Below, piece by piece: positions 1 through 8,922 of a stretch of DNA of 64,000 bases. The translations under genes were made by a program, and so were the position numbers. The DNA is from Desulfosudis oleivorans (GTDB taxonomy: Bacteria > Desulfobacterota > Desulfobacteria > Desulfobacterales > SURF-7), in the NCBI GenBank assembly GCA_020723325.1, contig DYJD01000016.1, forward strand, positions 1 to 64,000, in the 5' to 3' direction. A model generated the notes under the pieces. That model made no database searches, was not told the DNA's origin, and saw only the letters and a list, made by a program, of their open reading frames with translations. Numbering within the stretch: the stretch's first letter is position 1; the number at the start of each line of letters is the position of its first letter.

Positions 1-53
1 CGATCCCGATACCGACCCCGACCCCGAAAAAAAACTACATGCGATTGCCCTGA
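1..53. repeat. GGTATC/CCGATA hexamer repeat, copy A (half element)
   Basis: An array of CCGATA/CCGACC-type hexamers is followed by an A-run and the flank ACATGCGATTGCCC. The same order (hexamer array, A-run, ACATGCGATT-like flank) recurs near 8.6, 24.8, 46.9 and 58.8 kb. Only one arm is visible because the window begins here; the other arm is presumably upstream. Confidence 0.7.
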
Positions 54-60
54 TGCCGAA

Positions 61-123
61 TGCGGAAGTCGGAACGCGGAACGTGGCGAACCCGGAACGT
101 GGAACGCGGAACGCGGAATGTGG
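61..123. repeat. Degenerate GGAACGCGGAAC tandem repeat
   Basis: Short direct repeats of GGAACGYGGAAC follow immediately after hexamer copy A. The sequence up to the first gene at 368 holds no convincing ORF. The unit differs from the neighbouring hexamer array, so two kinds of simple repeat are nested or adjacent here. Confidence 0.6.
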
Positions 124-367
124 GGGGAATGTTCGGGAGCGGGGTCGTCGCGCCGTGTCAAGCCTGGATTGGTGAGTAATCGCCGATCTTATCCGGAAAT
201 TCCGAAAACCAAATGCGATTATAATTTATCTTCATCATTACGGGATGCTCATTCAGAACTACAACAGAAAAACACTTGTCAAGACAAAATATATCGTGTT
301 AACGGATAGGTACAAATAGGTCTGATTGTTTCATCAATGTGGAGTTTTTCGAGAAAGGAGGATGGTT

Positions 368-1093
368 ATGAAGGGGAAATCCGGTAGATGGGCAATCTTC
401 TCTGTCATAATTGCGCTTGTATGGATACTAGGTATATCGGGTTGCGCAGGTACAAAACAGGCTCCGGTCACCGATAGCTCCCTTGAGCTGCTCCGGCTGC
501 CACAGCCCCAAACAACCGGAGGAAAGCCTTTAATGGAGGCCTTGCGGGATCGGAAATCCAGCCGCAATTTCGCTCCCACCCCCTTGCCGCCCCAAGTACT
601 GTCCAATTTGCTATGGGCTGCCTTCGGCATCAATCGGCCTGACTCCGGCCGTCGCACAGCACCTTCTGCCTTGAATTGGCAGGAGACGGATATTTATGTC
701 TTTACCGAGCAAGGAGTTTATTTATATGATGCCAAGGAAAATCTTTTAATGCCCATTGCTAACGGCGATCATCGCGGCGCCACCGGTTCCATCATTCAAC
801 CCTTTGTCAAAAAGGCGGCCGTCAATCTGGTTTTCGTAGTGGATGCAGGACGGACCGGCCTGATTGGAAAAACCATGAGCACGGCGGATCGGGATATGTT
901 TTCGGATACGGCGGTGGGATTCATCAGCCAGAACGTTTATTTGTATTGCGCCTCGGAAGGGCTTGCCACAGTGGTGCGCGGCTTGATGGATCGCGAGGCC
1001 TTGGCCGCGCTGTTACATCTCCGGCCGGAGCAGCGGATCATTTTAGCCCAGTCCGTTGGTTACCCAGGGGATCAGGAGGAGAAAAAGGAATAG
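368..1093 (+). CDS. SagB/ThcOx-type nitroreductase-like lipoprotein
   Basis: A 241-residue exported protein. The second in-frame ATG (368) is chosen because AGGAGG ends 6 nt before it, whereas the ATG at 362 abuts that Shine-Dalgarno sequence. The N-terminus has a hydrophobic segment ending in I-S-G-C, a lipobox, so the mature protein is probably a lipid-anchored periplasmic protein. The body resembles FMN-dependent nitroreductase-fold proteins of the SagB type: an ALRDRKSSR opening, a RTAPSALNWQ segment where family members contact flavin, and a GFISQNVYL helix near the C-terminus. Such enzymes are oxidoreductases with varied substrates, and none can be assigned here. A lipobox on this fold suggests extracytoplasmic redox work, which is inference. 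No operon partner is evident. Confidence 0.8.
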   Translation: MKGKSGRWAIFSVIIALVWILGISGCAGTKQAPVTDSSLELLRLPQPQTTGGKPLMEALRDRKSSRNFAPTPLPPQVLSNLLWAAFGINRPDSGRRTAPSALNWQETDIYVFTEQGVYLYDAKENLLMPIANGDHRGATGSIIQPFVKKAAVNLVFVVDAGRTGLIGKTMSTADRDMFSDTAVGFISQNVYLYCASEGLATVVRGLMDREALAALLHLRPEQRIILAQSVGYPGDQEEKKE

Positions 1094-1212
1094 TTGGCGA
1101 TGAATATATTATGGTTTAACCATGATTCCTTGGCATATCGAAGTGCCTCGGCGATGTCTTCCGCCTGCAAGTCGGGGTAGACCTGCAGTATTTCACTAAA
1201 ACCCATGATATC
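1072..1212 (-). pseudogene. DUF433-type antitoxin fragment
   Basis: The minus-strand reading frame from about 1212 to 1072 encodes GFSEILQVYPDLQAEDIAEAL followed by a short helix. This matches the C-terminal half of DUF433 proteins (consensus like EEILxxYPxLxxEDIxAAL), which often act as antitoxin-like DNA-binding proteins. The N-terminal half, with the RxTxxPxxxxGxPxIxG strand, is absent: upstream codons in this frame are unrelated and low-quality. The reading frame could start at an ATG at 1206, giving 44 residues. Its 3' end overlaps the end of the convergent lipoprotein gene. It is read as a decayed remnant, and no toxin partner is visible. Confidence 0.5.
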
Positions 1213-1364
1213 ACAATACCGCTTTTCAGCATTACTCCGCGAGGGTTGCATTGCCTTTTCCACCGCGCCCAACGCCGGCCTGAGCGGCCGTCCCGAGAAA
1301 CATCCGAGCCGCCTGCCGCCACGAAAATATAAGTATAGCATTTGGTTGGCCGGTCCGCTCGGGT

Positions 1365-1919
1365 TTATCGTTCGGCATTCTCTTTGTATCTCCATGGGTT
1401 TTCAGTCCTATCCCGATCTAAATATTCCAGATAGTCGGTGAAAATCAAACGCACCAGCTTCTCCAATGGTGTGGTGGAGACAAAAGTTTCGGCGTGTTTC
1501 TTCTCCTTCTCCACTCTCTCGGCTTCCACCTGCTTTTCATACTTTTGTCCATCAAAGGGACCAAACTTCTCTTCAAAGTCCTTCTTTACTTGTTCGAACG
1601 GGATTCCCTTAACCTTACCGGTTTCCAATTCCTTGATTCTTTGATCAAGAATGGAGGCCAGTGGGTCTTCTTTTCTCTCGTAATCAGGTTCGGGAATGGC
1701 GTCAAAATCAAGAATTGGTAGGCCAAATGCTTCTGCCATCATTATCCAAGAGTGACGCAGTTCTTCTACGTTTTCTCCAAACGGCTGCACAGGGTCCTGG
1801 GTAACTGCCCCTGCATGGCCGTTGTTATCGTAATACACTTCGTGTATGGCATATGTGTAGCTTACCCTGTCAGTATCAGGGCTGACGTGTCTTTTTCGAA
1901 CCACTCTATAGTTCCACAT
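1365..1919 (-). CDS. Conserved hypothetical protein (MWNYRVV family)
   Basis: A 184-residue soluble protein with AAGGTGGG about 5 nt before the ATG. It starts MWNYRVVRK and continues with YAIHEVYYDNNG and an EELRHSWIMMAEAFGLPILD stretch. This layout recurs in small uncharacterised bacterial proteins. The C-terminal half is highly charged and probably helical or coiled-coil (residues 90-150). No catalytic motif or membrane segment is present. The next minus-strand gene upstream lies beyond a 114-base gap. Function unknown. Confidence 0.65.
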   Translation of the reverse strand: MWNYRVVRKRHVSPDTDRVSYTYAIHEVYYDNNGHAGAVTQDPVQPFGENVEELRHSWIMMAEAFGLPILDFDAIPEPDYERKEDPLASILDQRIKELETGKVKGIPFEQVKKDFEEKFGPFDGQKYEKQVEAERVEKEKKHAETFVSTTPLEKLVRLIFTDYLEYLDRDRTENPWRYKENAER

Positions 1920-2033
1920 GTCCCACCTTCAATACCATGACTCGCGCGCCAATATACTTGTCAAAGCCTATGCCGAACGAATCTCACGATCTATCCTTAT
2001 TCGTTAGGGCTCAGTGAGCCACTGCTTAGATAT

Positions 2034-2390
2034 TTATCTAACATTGGCAACGAGCCACTCAATTGCTTCTTTTTCAAAAACGCGGCGCAAAAAAAGACGA
2101 TTATCTGTAAGGGAAATAATCACTGCGTTTATGCCCGAGCCTTCCAGTGATTTTGTTTCGAAAAGTAATGCGCGTGTTCCTTTGGTATGGTCTTGATAGA
2201 CCTGTTTCGTATCAAAATTTCGAACCAATATTTCAAAATCTTGGGCGTGCTTAGAACCATTCGAGACCCATTCGCCATCCAAGTACCACATATCAGGCAT
2301 TGGATTTTGAAGTTCTCCAACAATGTTGCCACGCCAACTGACCAGAAGAGAATCCGACATGACCTTGAGCCCTAACACCGGAAATTCCAT
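2034..2390 (-). CDS. Hypothetical protein
   Basis: A 118-residue protein with no recognised domain. The sequence is dense in aromatic and beta-type residues (for example MPDMWYLDGEWVSNG) and looks like a compact alpha/beta fold without signal peptide or membrane helix. There is no clear Shine-Dalgarno at the first ATG (2390). An internal ATG at 2360 is preceded by GGGCTCAAGG and may be the true start. The gene sits alone between AT-richer stretches. Such isolated small genes are often immunity or accessory genes, but nothing here proves that. Confidence 0.5.
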   Translation of the reverse strand: MEFPVLGLKVMSDSLLVSWRGNIVGELQNPMPDMWYLDGEWVSNGSKHAQDFEILVRNFDTKQVYQDHTKGTRALLFETKSLEGSGINAVIISLTDNRLFLRRVFEKEAIEWLVANVR

Positions 2391-2569
2391 GATATGGAGT
2401 GAAATCGCTCAATAAAGTAAAAAACATGTTGGTAAAAAATTGTCCGCTGTGTATATAAACATAAGCGTCCTTACCAGATATAATTATTGTATATTCAATT
2501 TGTTAATATAAAAGCGTTTTGAAGTCAAACCCTTTCAGCTTGCCAGGGCGGGGAGTTGATGCAAGTTCT

Positions 2570-5089
2570 TTATTCCTCGCGATGGGCCGATGGCTTCATT
2601 TTCCCGGCGCGTTCCAGCTCCTTGAGCACAATGCGCAATTCGCCGTATGAGACGTCATCGCCCAGAGCTGCTTTGGCCGAATTCAGTTGGGGATCCCGGC
2701 TGCGCAGGAAGTAGGCGGTGATCCGGTCGGCCTTGGCCGCGGTCACCAGGCGGTTAAGTTCCAACTCGCCGGTGCCGACAAAATGCGCCAGGTGGCCTTC
2801 AACAGTGGACTGGGCCAACCCGCGGATGGCGGCGATTTCCGCCGGGTTCCGGCCCTCCTGAAACAGGCGCAGGGACTCCTCCTTGGTTTTGGGCTTGGCC
2901 GGTGGGGGTGGAGCCGGCTCGCTTTTGCTGTCTTCGGTTTTCGTCTCCGGGGCAGGCAGGTTGTTTTCCCGGCGATACTTGGCCACGATTGTCAGGAGTT
3001 CGTCACCGAACAGTTTGCCTTTTTTGCCTTTCAGACCTTTGATGGCGGTCAACTCGGCAAGACCGCAGGGCAAGCGGGCGGCGATGGCCGCGAGGGCACT
3101 GTTGTGCAGCACCCAGAAGGCAGGCTTGTCTTCCTGTTCGGCCTTTTCAGCCCGCCATTGTTTCAGCCGGCGATACAATTCAGGATGCTCCATGGTTTCG
3201 GGGGGTTGTTTCCCATCCGGAGCGGTCACGGTCTTGGCCGGTTCATTCTGGAACAGGGACCTGGTCCGGGCTTTGAGATAATCGGCAAACACAATTCCGG
3301 AACGGCAGGCATTGAGGCAGAACAATTTTGCAACAGTCTCATCAAGGGCTGCGGTCATGGCCTTGGTTATGGCCTTGCGCGCCTCGCGGTTGTCGGTTTC
3401 CACGGATAGGCCCCGCAAATTCACGGCCACCAAGGATTCGAGTTTGGCGGCAAAGTAGTCGACGGCTTTGGCCACCCGTTCCTGGAGATGGGCGTCGCTT
3501 TCCGGATCAGCTACTTCCCGGAGGATGTTTGCCCGCTGCAAGGCGAATTTTTCCGCCACTTCGGTGATCTCGGACCTCAGCGCATCCGCCATGCGGCTGA
3601 ACAAAACAGAGGAGGGGGCGATAAGAATGGTTTTATGCTCGTTGGCGATCTTGATGCAGGTGAGCAGCCTGCGCCACAGAATGGTGAAGTCGAACAGTTC
3701 ATTGAGAAGAGTGATGCGATACTCGCGGATTGCTTCCCGGAGTTGGGCCTGACCGGGCGGATTCCGTTCAACGGCGGTTGTAAACATCTTTACCGCTTCA
3801 TTGGTCTTGATGCTGCCGGCGCGGATGGGACTGCTGAGCACCAGGCCTTCCAGGGTGCGGCAGCGGCTCAAGGCCACATAGACCTGGCCGTCGGCAAAGG
3901 CGGCCTGGGAATCGATGATGGCCTTGTCAAAGGTCAGGCCCTGGCTTTTGTGAATGGTGATGGCCCAGGCCAATTTCAACGGGTATTGCACGAATTTGCC
4001 GGTTTCGGTTTCCTCAATTTCCTTGGTCTCATGGTTGAGGGTATATTTGACATTGCGCCATTCGGTCCTGGCAACGGTGATGGGTTCGCGGTCGTCGGGA
4101 CACTCCACGGTGAGATCTTCCTCACCGATGCGCTTTAGCTTGCCGATTTTACCGTTGAAATAGCGCTTCTCCGTTGAACTGTCGTTTTTGACGAACATCA
4201 CCTGAGCCCCGGGTTTGAGGGCCAGGTCATTGGGCGCCGGGAAAGCGTATTCGGGAAATTCCCCCTCAACCGCGGCCGCGAAGCGTCGTTCCCGGCCCGG
4301 CAAAGCCGCCAGCCGGGCTGCGTTGATGGCCTGGGCCTGATGATTGTGGGTGGTTAGGGTGATGTAGCCGGCCGGAGCTTTGCTGGCGAAATCCGGGTCA
4401 TGGCGTTTGTTCAGGGCGGCCAGGGTCTGGGCATCCATACGGTTGTCCCGGACCTTGGCCAGCAGGTCGATGAAATGGGCATCGCTCTGCCGGTAAATAT
4501 GCTTCAGCTCAATGCATACGAAGCCTATGGCTTGCAGGGCCTTGCTGCTGAAAAAAAACGGGGTGTCATAGCGGTTTCGCAGGATTTCCCATTCATCGGC
4601 CTTGGCCACCGGCGCCAGTTGCATGAGATCGCCGATCATCAGCAACTGCACGCCGCCAAAGGGCAGGTCCCTTACCCGCAATCTGCGCAGCACGGCATCG
4701 ACACCGTCTAAAAGATCGGCCCGGACCATGCTGATTTCGTCGATGATCAGCAAATCCAGACTGCGCACAATGTGGATTTTTTCCTTGCTGAAGCGGTAAT
4801 GACCGCGGGGCGGCAGCCCGGCACCTTCATCGCCCTGGGTGTCCGTATCCGGCAACACCGGGCCAAAGGGCATCTGGAAAAACGAATGGATGGTCACACC
4901 GCCGGCATTTACGGCGGCCACGCCCGTGGGGGCCACAACAATCATGCGCTTGGGCGAGCGTTCCTTCAATGCGTGCAGAAAAGTGGTTTTTCCGGTGCCG
5001 GCCTTGCCGGTGAGAAAGATGTTCCTGCCGGTATGCTGTACAAAATCAAAGGCCAGCTTAAGCTGCGGATTGTCGACTGGATCACCCAT
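2570..5089 (-). CDS. PIF1-like superfamily 1 helicase with HRDC and C-terminal HTH domains
   Basis: An 839-residue ATP-dependent DNA helicase. The start at 5089 is preferred over an upstream ATG at 5173 because AAGGAAA precedes it by about 6 nt and the protein then begins just before the helicase core. Walker A is GKAGTGKTT (about residues 28-36). Walker B is LLIIDEISM, followed by the PIF1-type MIGDLMQLAPV motif. The late motifs AITIHKSQGLTFD and VYVALSRC give a full PIF1/RecD2-like core to about residue 460. A linker follows, then an HRDC-like domain (AIAARLPCGLAELTAIKGLKG), a Pro/Lys-rich spacer, and a helix-turn-helix region (NPAEIAAIRGLAQSTVEGHL). Family members unwind 5'-tailed DNA and G-quadruplexes in repair and replication. 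The HRDC and HTH tail is a RecQ-like accessory set grafted on a PIF1 motor. Confidence 0.88.
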   Translation of the reverse strand: MGDPVDNPQLKLAFDFVQHTGRNIFLTGKAGTGKTTFLHALKERSPKRMIVVAPTGVAAVNAGGVTIHSFFQMPFGPVLPDTDTQGDEGAGLPPRGHYRFSKEKIHIVRSLDLLIIDEISMVRADLLDGVDAVLRRLRVRDLPFGGVQLLMIGDLMQLAPVAKADEWEILRNRYDTPFFFSSKALQAIGFVCIELKHIYRQSDAHFIDLLAKVRDNRMDAQTLAALNKRHDPDFASKAPAGYITLTTHNHQAQAINAARLAALPGRERRFAAAVEGEFPEYAFPAPNDLALKPGAQVMFVKNDSSTEKRYFNGKIGKLKRIGEEDLTVECPDDREPITVARTEWRNVKYTLNHETKEIEETETGKFVQYPLKLAWAITIHKSQGLTFDKAIIDSQAAFADGQVYVALSRCRTLEGLVLSSPIRAGSIKTNEAVKMFTTAVERNPPGQAQLREAIREYRITLLNELFDFTILWRRLLTCIKIANEHKTILIAPSSVLFSRMADALRSEITEVAEKFALQRANILREVADPESDAHLQERVAKAVDYFAAKLESLVAVNLRGLSVETDNREARKAITKAMTAALDETVAKLFCLNACRSGIVFADYLKARTRSLFQNEPAKTVTAPDGKQPPETMEHPELYRRLKQWRAEKAEQEDKPAFWVLHNSALAAIAARLPCGLAELTAIKGLKGKKGKLFGDELLTIVAKYRRENNLPAPETKTEDSKSEPAPPPPAKPKTKEESLRLFQEGRNPAEIAAIRGLAQSTVEGHLAHFVGTGELELNRLVTAAKADRITAYFLRSRDPQLNSAKAALGDDVSYGELRIVLKELERAGKMKPSAHREE

Positions 5090-5222
5090 GATATTTTCCT
5101 TGCAGGATGACGAAAAAGACCGGTCATCCTTCCGATCAATTAAGTTTAAAATTGACACTGCATTGGAAGGCAACTTCGGTTTGGCGCTATGCTTACCAAT
5201 ATCGCTGGAAATTGTAAAGCGC

Positions 5223-6563
5223 CTAAAAATATTTATAATACGTTTTGTATGGCTGGGATAAACGCTGAATCTCTTCCGAGCATCTTTGCAAAAAGGAAAG
5301 ATCTTTGTAGGAATAGGTTTTCCATTCGTCGCCTTCCAGCCTGGATATTTCCATCAGTTGCCCATTATCATAATTTTTTTTCTCCACAATTTCACCGGAG
5401 ACGTCGAAGGTGAGCCATTCTCCTGTCCGATAGCCGTTTGAATAGTAGAAAATACCACTGATGGAATCTGGTTCCCCTCCGAAGGCGGTGCCCTTGCCGT
5501 CATAATACAGGTCCCCATTCACCGGACACTCCGCATATTTCCTTCCGAAAAAATGCCTTTCAATAACTGCGATCTTTTCCCCTTCGATTTCCATCACACG
5601 ATGTTTCTCTTGATAATTGGAAGCTATAATTAGAAAGGATACCAATAGGGAAATCAAAAGCAGGAAAGTATAGGTAAACAATAACATGATGATGGAGAAT
5701 AGTTTGGCCGGTATGAACTTGATGGTTTCTACAATTACTGTCAATTGGTTGTAAATGGAACGGTAAATCACCTTGGGTTTGAACAGTTTGGGATAACCGG
5801 TCTGAAGAGAATCGATCATGATTTGCATGGCATTCTGATCTTCAAGAAGTTCGTCAACAGATGCCGCCCGAACACCTCTATCTTTTAATTCATTGGAAAT
5901 TCTATGAAGTTTCAAGTTGGCAAGGGCTGCATACATGGCAAAGACACCCAAAACGCCCATGACAATATCTTTTGCCGAACTTGCGAGAAGCAAAAAGACG
6001 ACCGCACCGAAAAGTGCCAGTAAAAACCGGAAGTATCTACGATTCACAAAGAGCACATCGATGTATCTTCCGCCGTCAAGGGGCATGATCGGCAGAAAAT
6101 TAAAAGCATTCAACAGCAGCATCACCTGGGCGGTTTTAAACAGGAAGTAATTTTTTGTCAGAATAAAAAGGAAATATAAAAACATACCCATCAGAATTCC
6201 GGGAAAAGGTCCCATCAGGGAAACCATACAGCTTTTTAGGGCTGAATCATTCCGGCTTTTTCCAGATACGGCCGCGCCGATGAAGGGAATAAAGAACATT
6301 TTTACATCACTATATTTGAGCAGTTTCATGGCAGCAAGATGTCCCAGTTCATGAAACAGCAGCACGCCGATCAGAATCAAAATTTCCTGCCATTTTGTCG
6401 AGATTATTTGGGCACTGAAAAAAAGGAAGATCGTAATGATCAGCAACGTCAATGAGCTGGCTTTGCTTCCTGTGGTGTTGATGGCCTTTAGGTTGGGAAT
6501 TAAATCATTCATTACATCTATTGTCGGGCCTGGACTGCTTTTTGTGTTTTGCGTTGTATCCAT
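5223..6563 (-). CDS. Site-2 protease (M50)-like membrane metalloprotease with YwqK/MORN-like tail
   Basis: A 446-residue polytopic membrane protein. The zinc site HELGH (residues 71-75) lies in a hydrophobic helix, and the third ligand is in NFLPIMPLDGG (Asp163), the pair that defines M50 intramembrane proteases. GPFPGI near residue 118 fits the family. After further membrane helices (about 170-215 and 285-315) comes a soluble C-terminal part. It has glycine/aromatic repeats such as FYYSNGYRTGEWLTF and EKKNYDNGQLM, like the MORN-variant repeats of YwqK proteins. No PDZ domain is visible. Known relatives cut membrane-bound anti-sigma factors or signal peptides; the substrate here is unknown. 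ATG at 6563 has AGGT about 9 nt upstream. It stands apart from the helicase gene downstream. Confidence 0.8.
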   Translation of the reverse strand: MDTTQNTKSSPGPTIDVMNDLIPNLKAINTTGSKASSLTLLIITIFLFFSAQIISTKWQEILILIGVLLFHELGHLAAMKLLKYSDVKMFFIPFIGAAVSGKSRNDSALKSCMVSLMGPFPGILMGMFLYFLFILTKNYFLFKTAQVMLLLNAFNFLPIMPLDGGRYIDVLFVNRRYFRFLLALFGAVVFLLLASSAKDIVMGVLGVFAMYAALANLKLHRISNELKDRGVRAASVDELLEDQNAMQIMIDSLQTGYPKLFKPKVIYRSIYNQLTVIVETIKFIPAKLFSIIMLLFTYTFLLLISLLVSFLIIASNYQEKHRVMEIEGEKIAVIERHFFGRKYAECPVNGDLYYDGKGTAFGGEPDSISGIFYYSNGYRTGEWLTFDVSGEIVEKKNYDNGQLMEISRLEGDEWKTYSYKDLSFLQRCSEEIQRLSQPYKTYYKYF

Positions 6564-6646
6564 CTATTATTACCTGTCTAAGTAATCGACTTTGGAATTT
6601 CCTTCACAATTAATGGCCTTCAGCTTTCAACCTGTTCACCTGTTTT

Positions 6647-8488
6647 TCATATGATTCCATGCAAGGGCCGGCCGGGGGCTCCCAGGGCGTCCACGCGTTT
6701 TTCCACCTGGGGGTCATCCAGGAGGGGCGGCGCGTGATAGGTTTTGAGCCGGGCGTCGATGATCAGGGGGCCGGTGCAACCCCAATGCTTACAATGGCTG
6801 AAAGCGCCGGCGCCGTAAATGTCCGTGGCCGGATCCGAGCGGGTAAAGGTCACCCATAAGAAATTCTCCCAGGAGCGGGCCGTGAAGAGCGGGTCGTCCA
6901 CTACCACGATGAGGGGGAAGCCCGCGAGTCCGCCTTGGGCCTGCAATTCTTGTCCCAAAATCTCCAGGTGTTTGTCCTGGCGATCTCTTTCCAGGACATG
7001 TGTGGGGCCCTGCAGGAGCAGGATGCCTTCCGTGAATGGTAAGGGCTGCTGGAAGCCGAGAGGCAGGTTCAGGGCGGACGGAAATTGGGCGGACAGGCTG
7101 CGGCGTTGGGGGCCGGCCACGGCCAGCACCAGCTTGGAGCCCTGGTTAAGGCTGATGCCGGAATAATCCAGGGTGTCCATGGTGGTGCGGGTGATGAAAT
7201 GCAGATCCCGTTCCCAGTCGGCCCGCTCCAGCACATGCCGGAAAAAGCCGGGGATGTTCTTGGCCGTGAGGCTTGGGTCATCTTCCCGGGCGCAGATCAG
7301 GACGTATTTGGACAGGGCGGTCTGGGTGCTGCCCAGGAGGGACAGACCGCAGGTGATGATTTCCTGGGGCTGGCGCCGGGTTGCATAGGGCACGTAGCGT
7401 TCACTGCCCACGGCCAGCAGCAGGGGATGGACCCCGGCGGCGTCCACGGCATTGACTTCATGCACCCCGGCAAAAACCGTGGGCACCAGCGGGCCGGTCA
7501 GTTCATGGATGAAGTCACCGAAAACGGTGTCTTCCTGGGGCGGCCGGCCCACGGTGGTAAAGGGCCAAACCGCGTCCGGGCGATGATACACGGCGTCGAC
7601 TTTCAGCACGGGGAAGTCGTGGACCAGGCTGTAATAGCCCAAATGATCACCAAAGGGGCCCTCGGGCAACTGCCGGTCCGGGTCCACCTCGCCGCAAATG
7701 CAGAAATCGGCTTCGGCTGGTATGGGCAGTCCCCCGGGCCGGGTGATCATCTTGATTCTGCGGCCGGCCAGCATGCCGGCGAAAAACAGTTCCGGCATGC
7801 CTTCCGGCAGGGGCATCACTGCCGCCAGGGTCATGGCCGGCGGTCCGCCGATGAAAACATTGACCTTCAGGGGCCGCCCGGTCTGGATGGCTTCGGCATG
7901 ATGCAAGCCGATGCCGCGGTGAATCTGGTAGTGCAGTCCCACCTCCTGGTCGGTCAAATACTGATTGCCGCAGAGCTGGATGCGGTACATACCCAGATTG
8001 GAACGGGCAAAACCGGGCCGGGCCTGGCTTTCGGTATAAACCTGGGGCAGGGTGACGTAGCTGCCGCCGTCCATGGGCCAGGATTTGAGCTGGGGCAGGG
8101 CGCTGATCACGGTCCTGCGTTGCAGCACCGGCCCGTCCGCCGTTTTTTGGGGCCAGGAATTGAACAGGGTTTGGGGTAGTCTTGCCAAGGAGAGGGGGGA
8201 CTTTAGAACGGTCAGGGGATCCACCTTGAATTTGACAAGCGTCTCTATATTGCGCAGGGTGTCACGAAACAGAAAACGCATGCGCGCAAGGGTGCCGAAG
8301 AGGTTGGCGAGCATGGGGAAGGAGCAGCCCTTGACATTGGTGAACAGCAGGGCCGGGCCCTTGTTCCGGAACACGCGGCGCTGAATGGCCCCGATTTCCA
8401 GGTCGGCATCCACTTCCCGGTCAATGCGTACCAGTTGCTTGCGGGCTTCCAAATCCCGCAGGCATTGCCGTAAATTTTGATAGCCCAT
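6647..8488 (-). CDS. ubiD: UbiD-family prenylated-FMN decarboxylase
   Basis: A 613-residue cytoplasmic enzyme of the UbiD family, longer than the roughly 500-residue E. coli UbiD and matching the long anaerobe-type members. Signature segments are LRQCLRDLEARKQLVRIDREVD at the N-terminus, PEGPFGDHLGYYS with the conserved acidic residues near the prFMN site, and VGRPPQEDTVFGDF. Family members decarboxylate or carboxylate aromatic or alpha,beta-unsaturated acids with prenylated FMN supplied by UbiX; no ubiX is in the window. The substrate could be a ubiquinone or menaquinone precursor, or an aromatic compound of anaerobic catabolism. The start follows GGAG with a 9-nt spacer. It appears monocistronic and is flanked upstream by repeat copy B. 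Confidence 0.85.
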   Translation of the reverse strand: MGYQNLRQCLRDLEARKQLVRIDREVDADLEIGAIQRRVFRNKGPALLFTNVKGCSFPMLANLFGTLARMRFLFRDTLRNIETLVKFKVDPLTVLKSPLSLARLPQTLFNSWPQKTADGPVLQRRTVISALPQLKSWPMDGGSYVTLPQVYTESQARPGFARSNLGMYRIQLCGNQYLTDQEVGLHYQIHRGIGLHHAEAIQTGRPLKVNVFIGGPPAMTLAAVMPLPEGMPELFFAGMLAGRRIKMITRPGGLPIPAEADFCICGEVDPDRQLPEGPFGDHLGYYSLVHDFPVLKVDAVYHRPDAVWPFTTVGRPPQEDTVFGDFIHELTGPLVPTVFAGVHEVNAVDAAGVHPLLLAVGSERYVPYATRRQPQEIITCGLSLLGSTQTALSKYVLICAREDDPSLTAKNIPGFFRHVLERADWERDLHFITRTTMDTLDYSGISLNQGSKLVLAVAGPQRRSLSAQFPSALNLPLGFQQPLPFTEGILLLQGPTHVLERDRQDKHLEILGQELQAQGGLAGFPLIVVVDDPLFTARSWENFLWVTFTRSDPATDIYGAGAFSHCKHWGCTGPLIIDARLKTYHAPPLLDDPQVEKRVDALGAPGRPLHGII

Positions 8489-8580
8489 TTTGAGAATCTC
8501 CGGATGAATGAAGGCAATCGGTTGATGAAAAACCGCGTGATCGCGTATTCCGCTATATTTTGATACGCCCTTTAATGGGC

Positions 8581-8763
8581 GACCCCGATACCGATAGCGA
8601 CCCCGACCCCGAAAAGAACTACATGCGATTGCCCTGAATGAGAGTCAGGGCAATCGTCCGAATCCTATCGCCCACCAAAACAAAGCGATTCGTGGGTGCT
8701 TTGGTTTTGTCTATTCCATCCAACCTCTCGGGGTCGGTATCGGTATCGGAATCGGTATCGAGT
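8581..8763. repeat. GGTATC/CCGATA hexamer inverted repeat, copy B
   Basis: Two hexamer arrays in inverted orientation (arms about 8581-8612 and 8728-8762) bracket about 115 bp. Just inside the left arm is the family flank ACATGCGATTGCCC, which itself forms a hairpin with TCAGGGCAATCG near 8645-8656. No gene lies between UbiD (8488) and the kinase end (8923); this stretch is filled by copy B and the REP element that follows. Confidence 0.8.
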
Positions 8764-8819
8764 TTTTTTCCCCCCCGATACACGGACCCGACAAAATCGG
8801 ATCAACCACATTTTAAGCA

Positions 8820-8895
8820 TTGATCATCGTTTCGGACATCCGCCACCATGGGAGCGGCTTCCAGCCGCGATACGGCCAAAACGGTCATCAAGACC
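8820..8895. repeat. REP/REPIN-like element, copy a
   Basis: The core GGGAGCGGCTTCCAGCCGC folds as a GCGGCT/AGCCGC hairpin. It is flanked by TGATCATCGTTTCGG on the left and an imperfect inverse of it on the right. The same layout occurs at about 14.9, 17.6 and 20.9 kb. It lies just beyond the 3' end of the minus-strand sensor kinase gene. Confidence 0.75.
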
Positions 8896-8922
8896 AAATT
8901 TTATTGCTAACCGATATACCTA

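Noticed and set aside
61-123. Possible CRISPR array
   Set aside because: The units are short direct repeats without unique spacers; the same applies to the hexamer arrays and to 35212-35312.
118-309. A 63-codon frame at the window start
   Set aside because: It begins inside a tandem repeat, has no Shine-Dalgarno sequence and is low-complexity.
7085-8179. Long plus-strand frame opposite ubiD, and similar ones at 35768-36916, 38172-39617, 39654-41162 and 45194-46708
   Set aside because: All are antisense shadows of well-supported genes with signal peptides, domains and Shine-Dalgarno sites.
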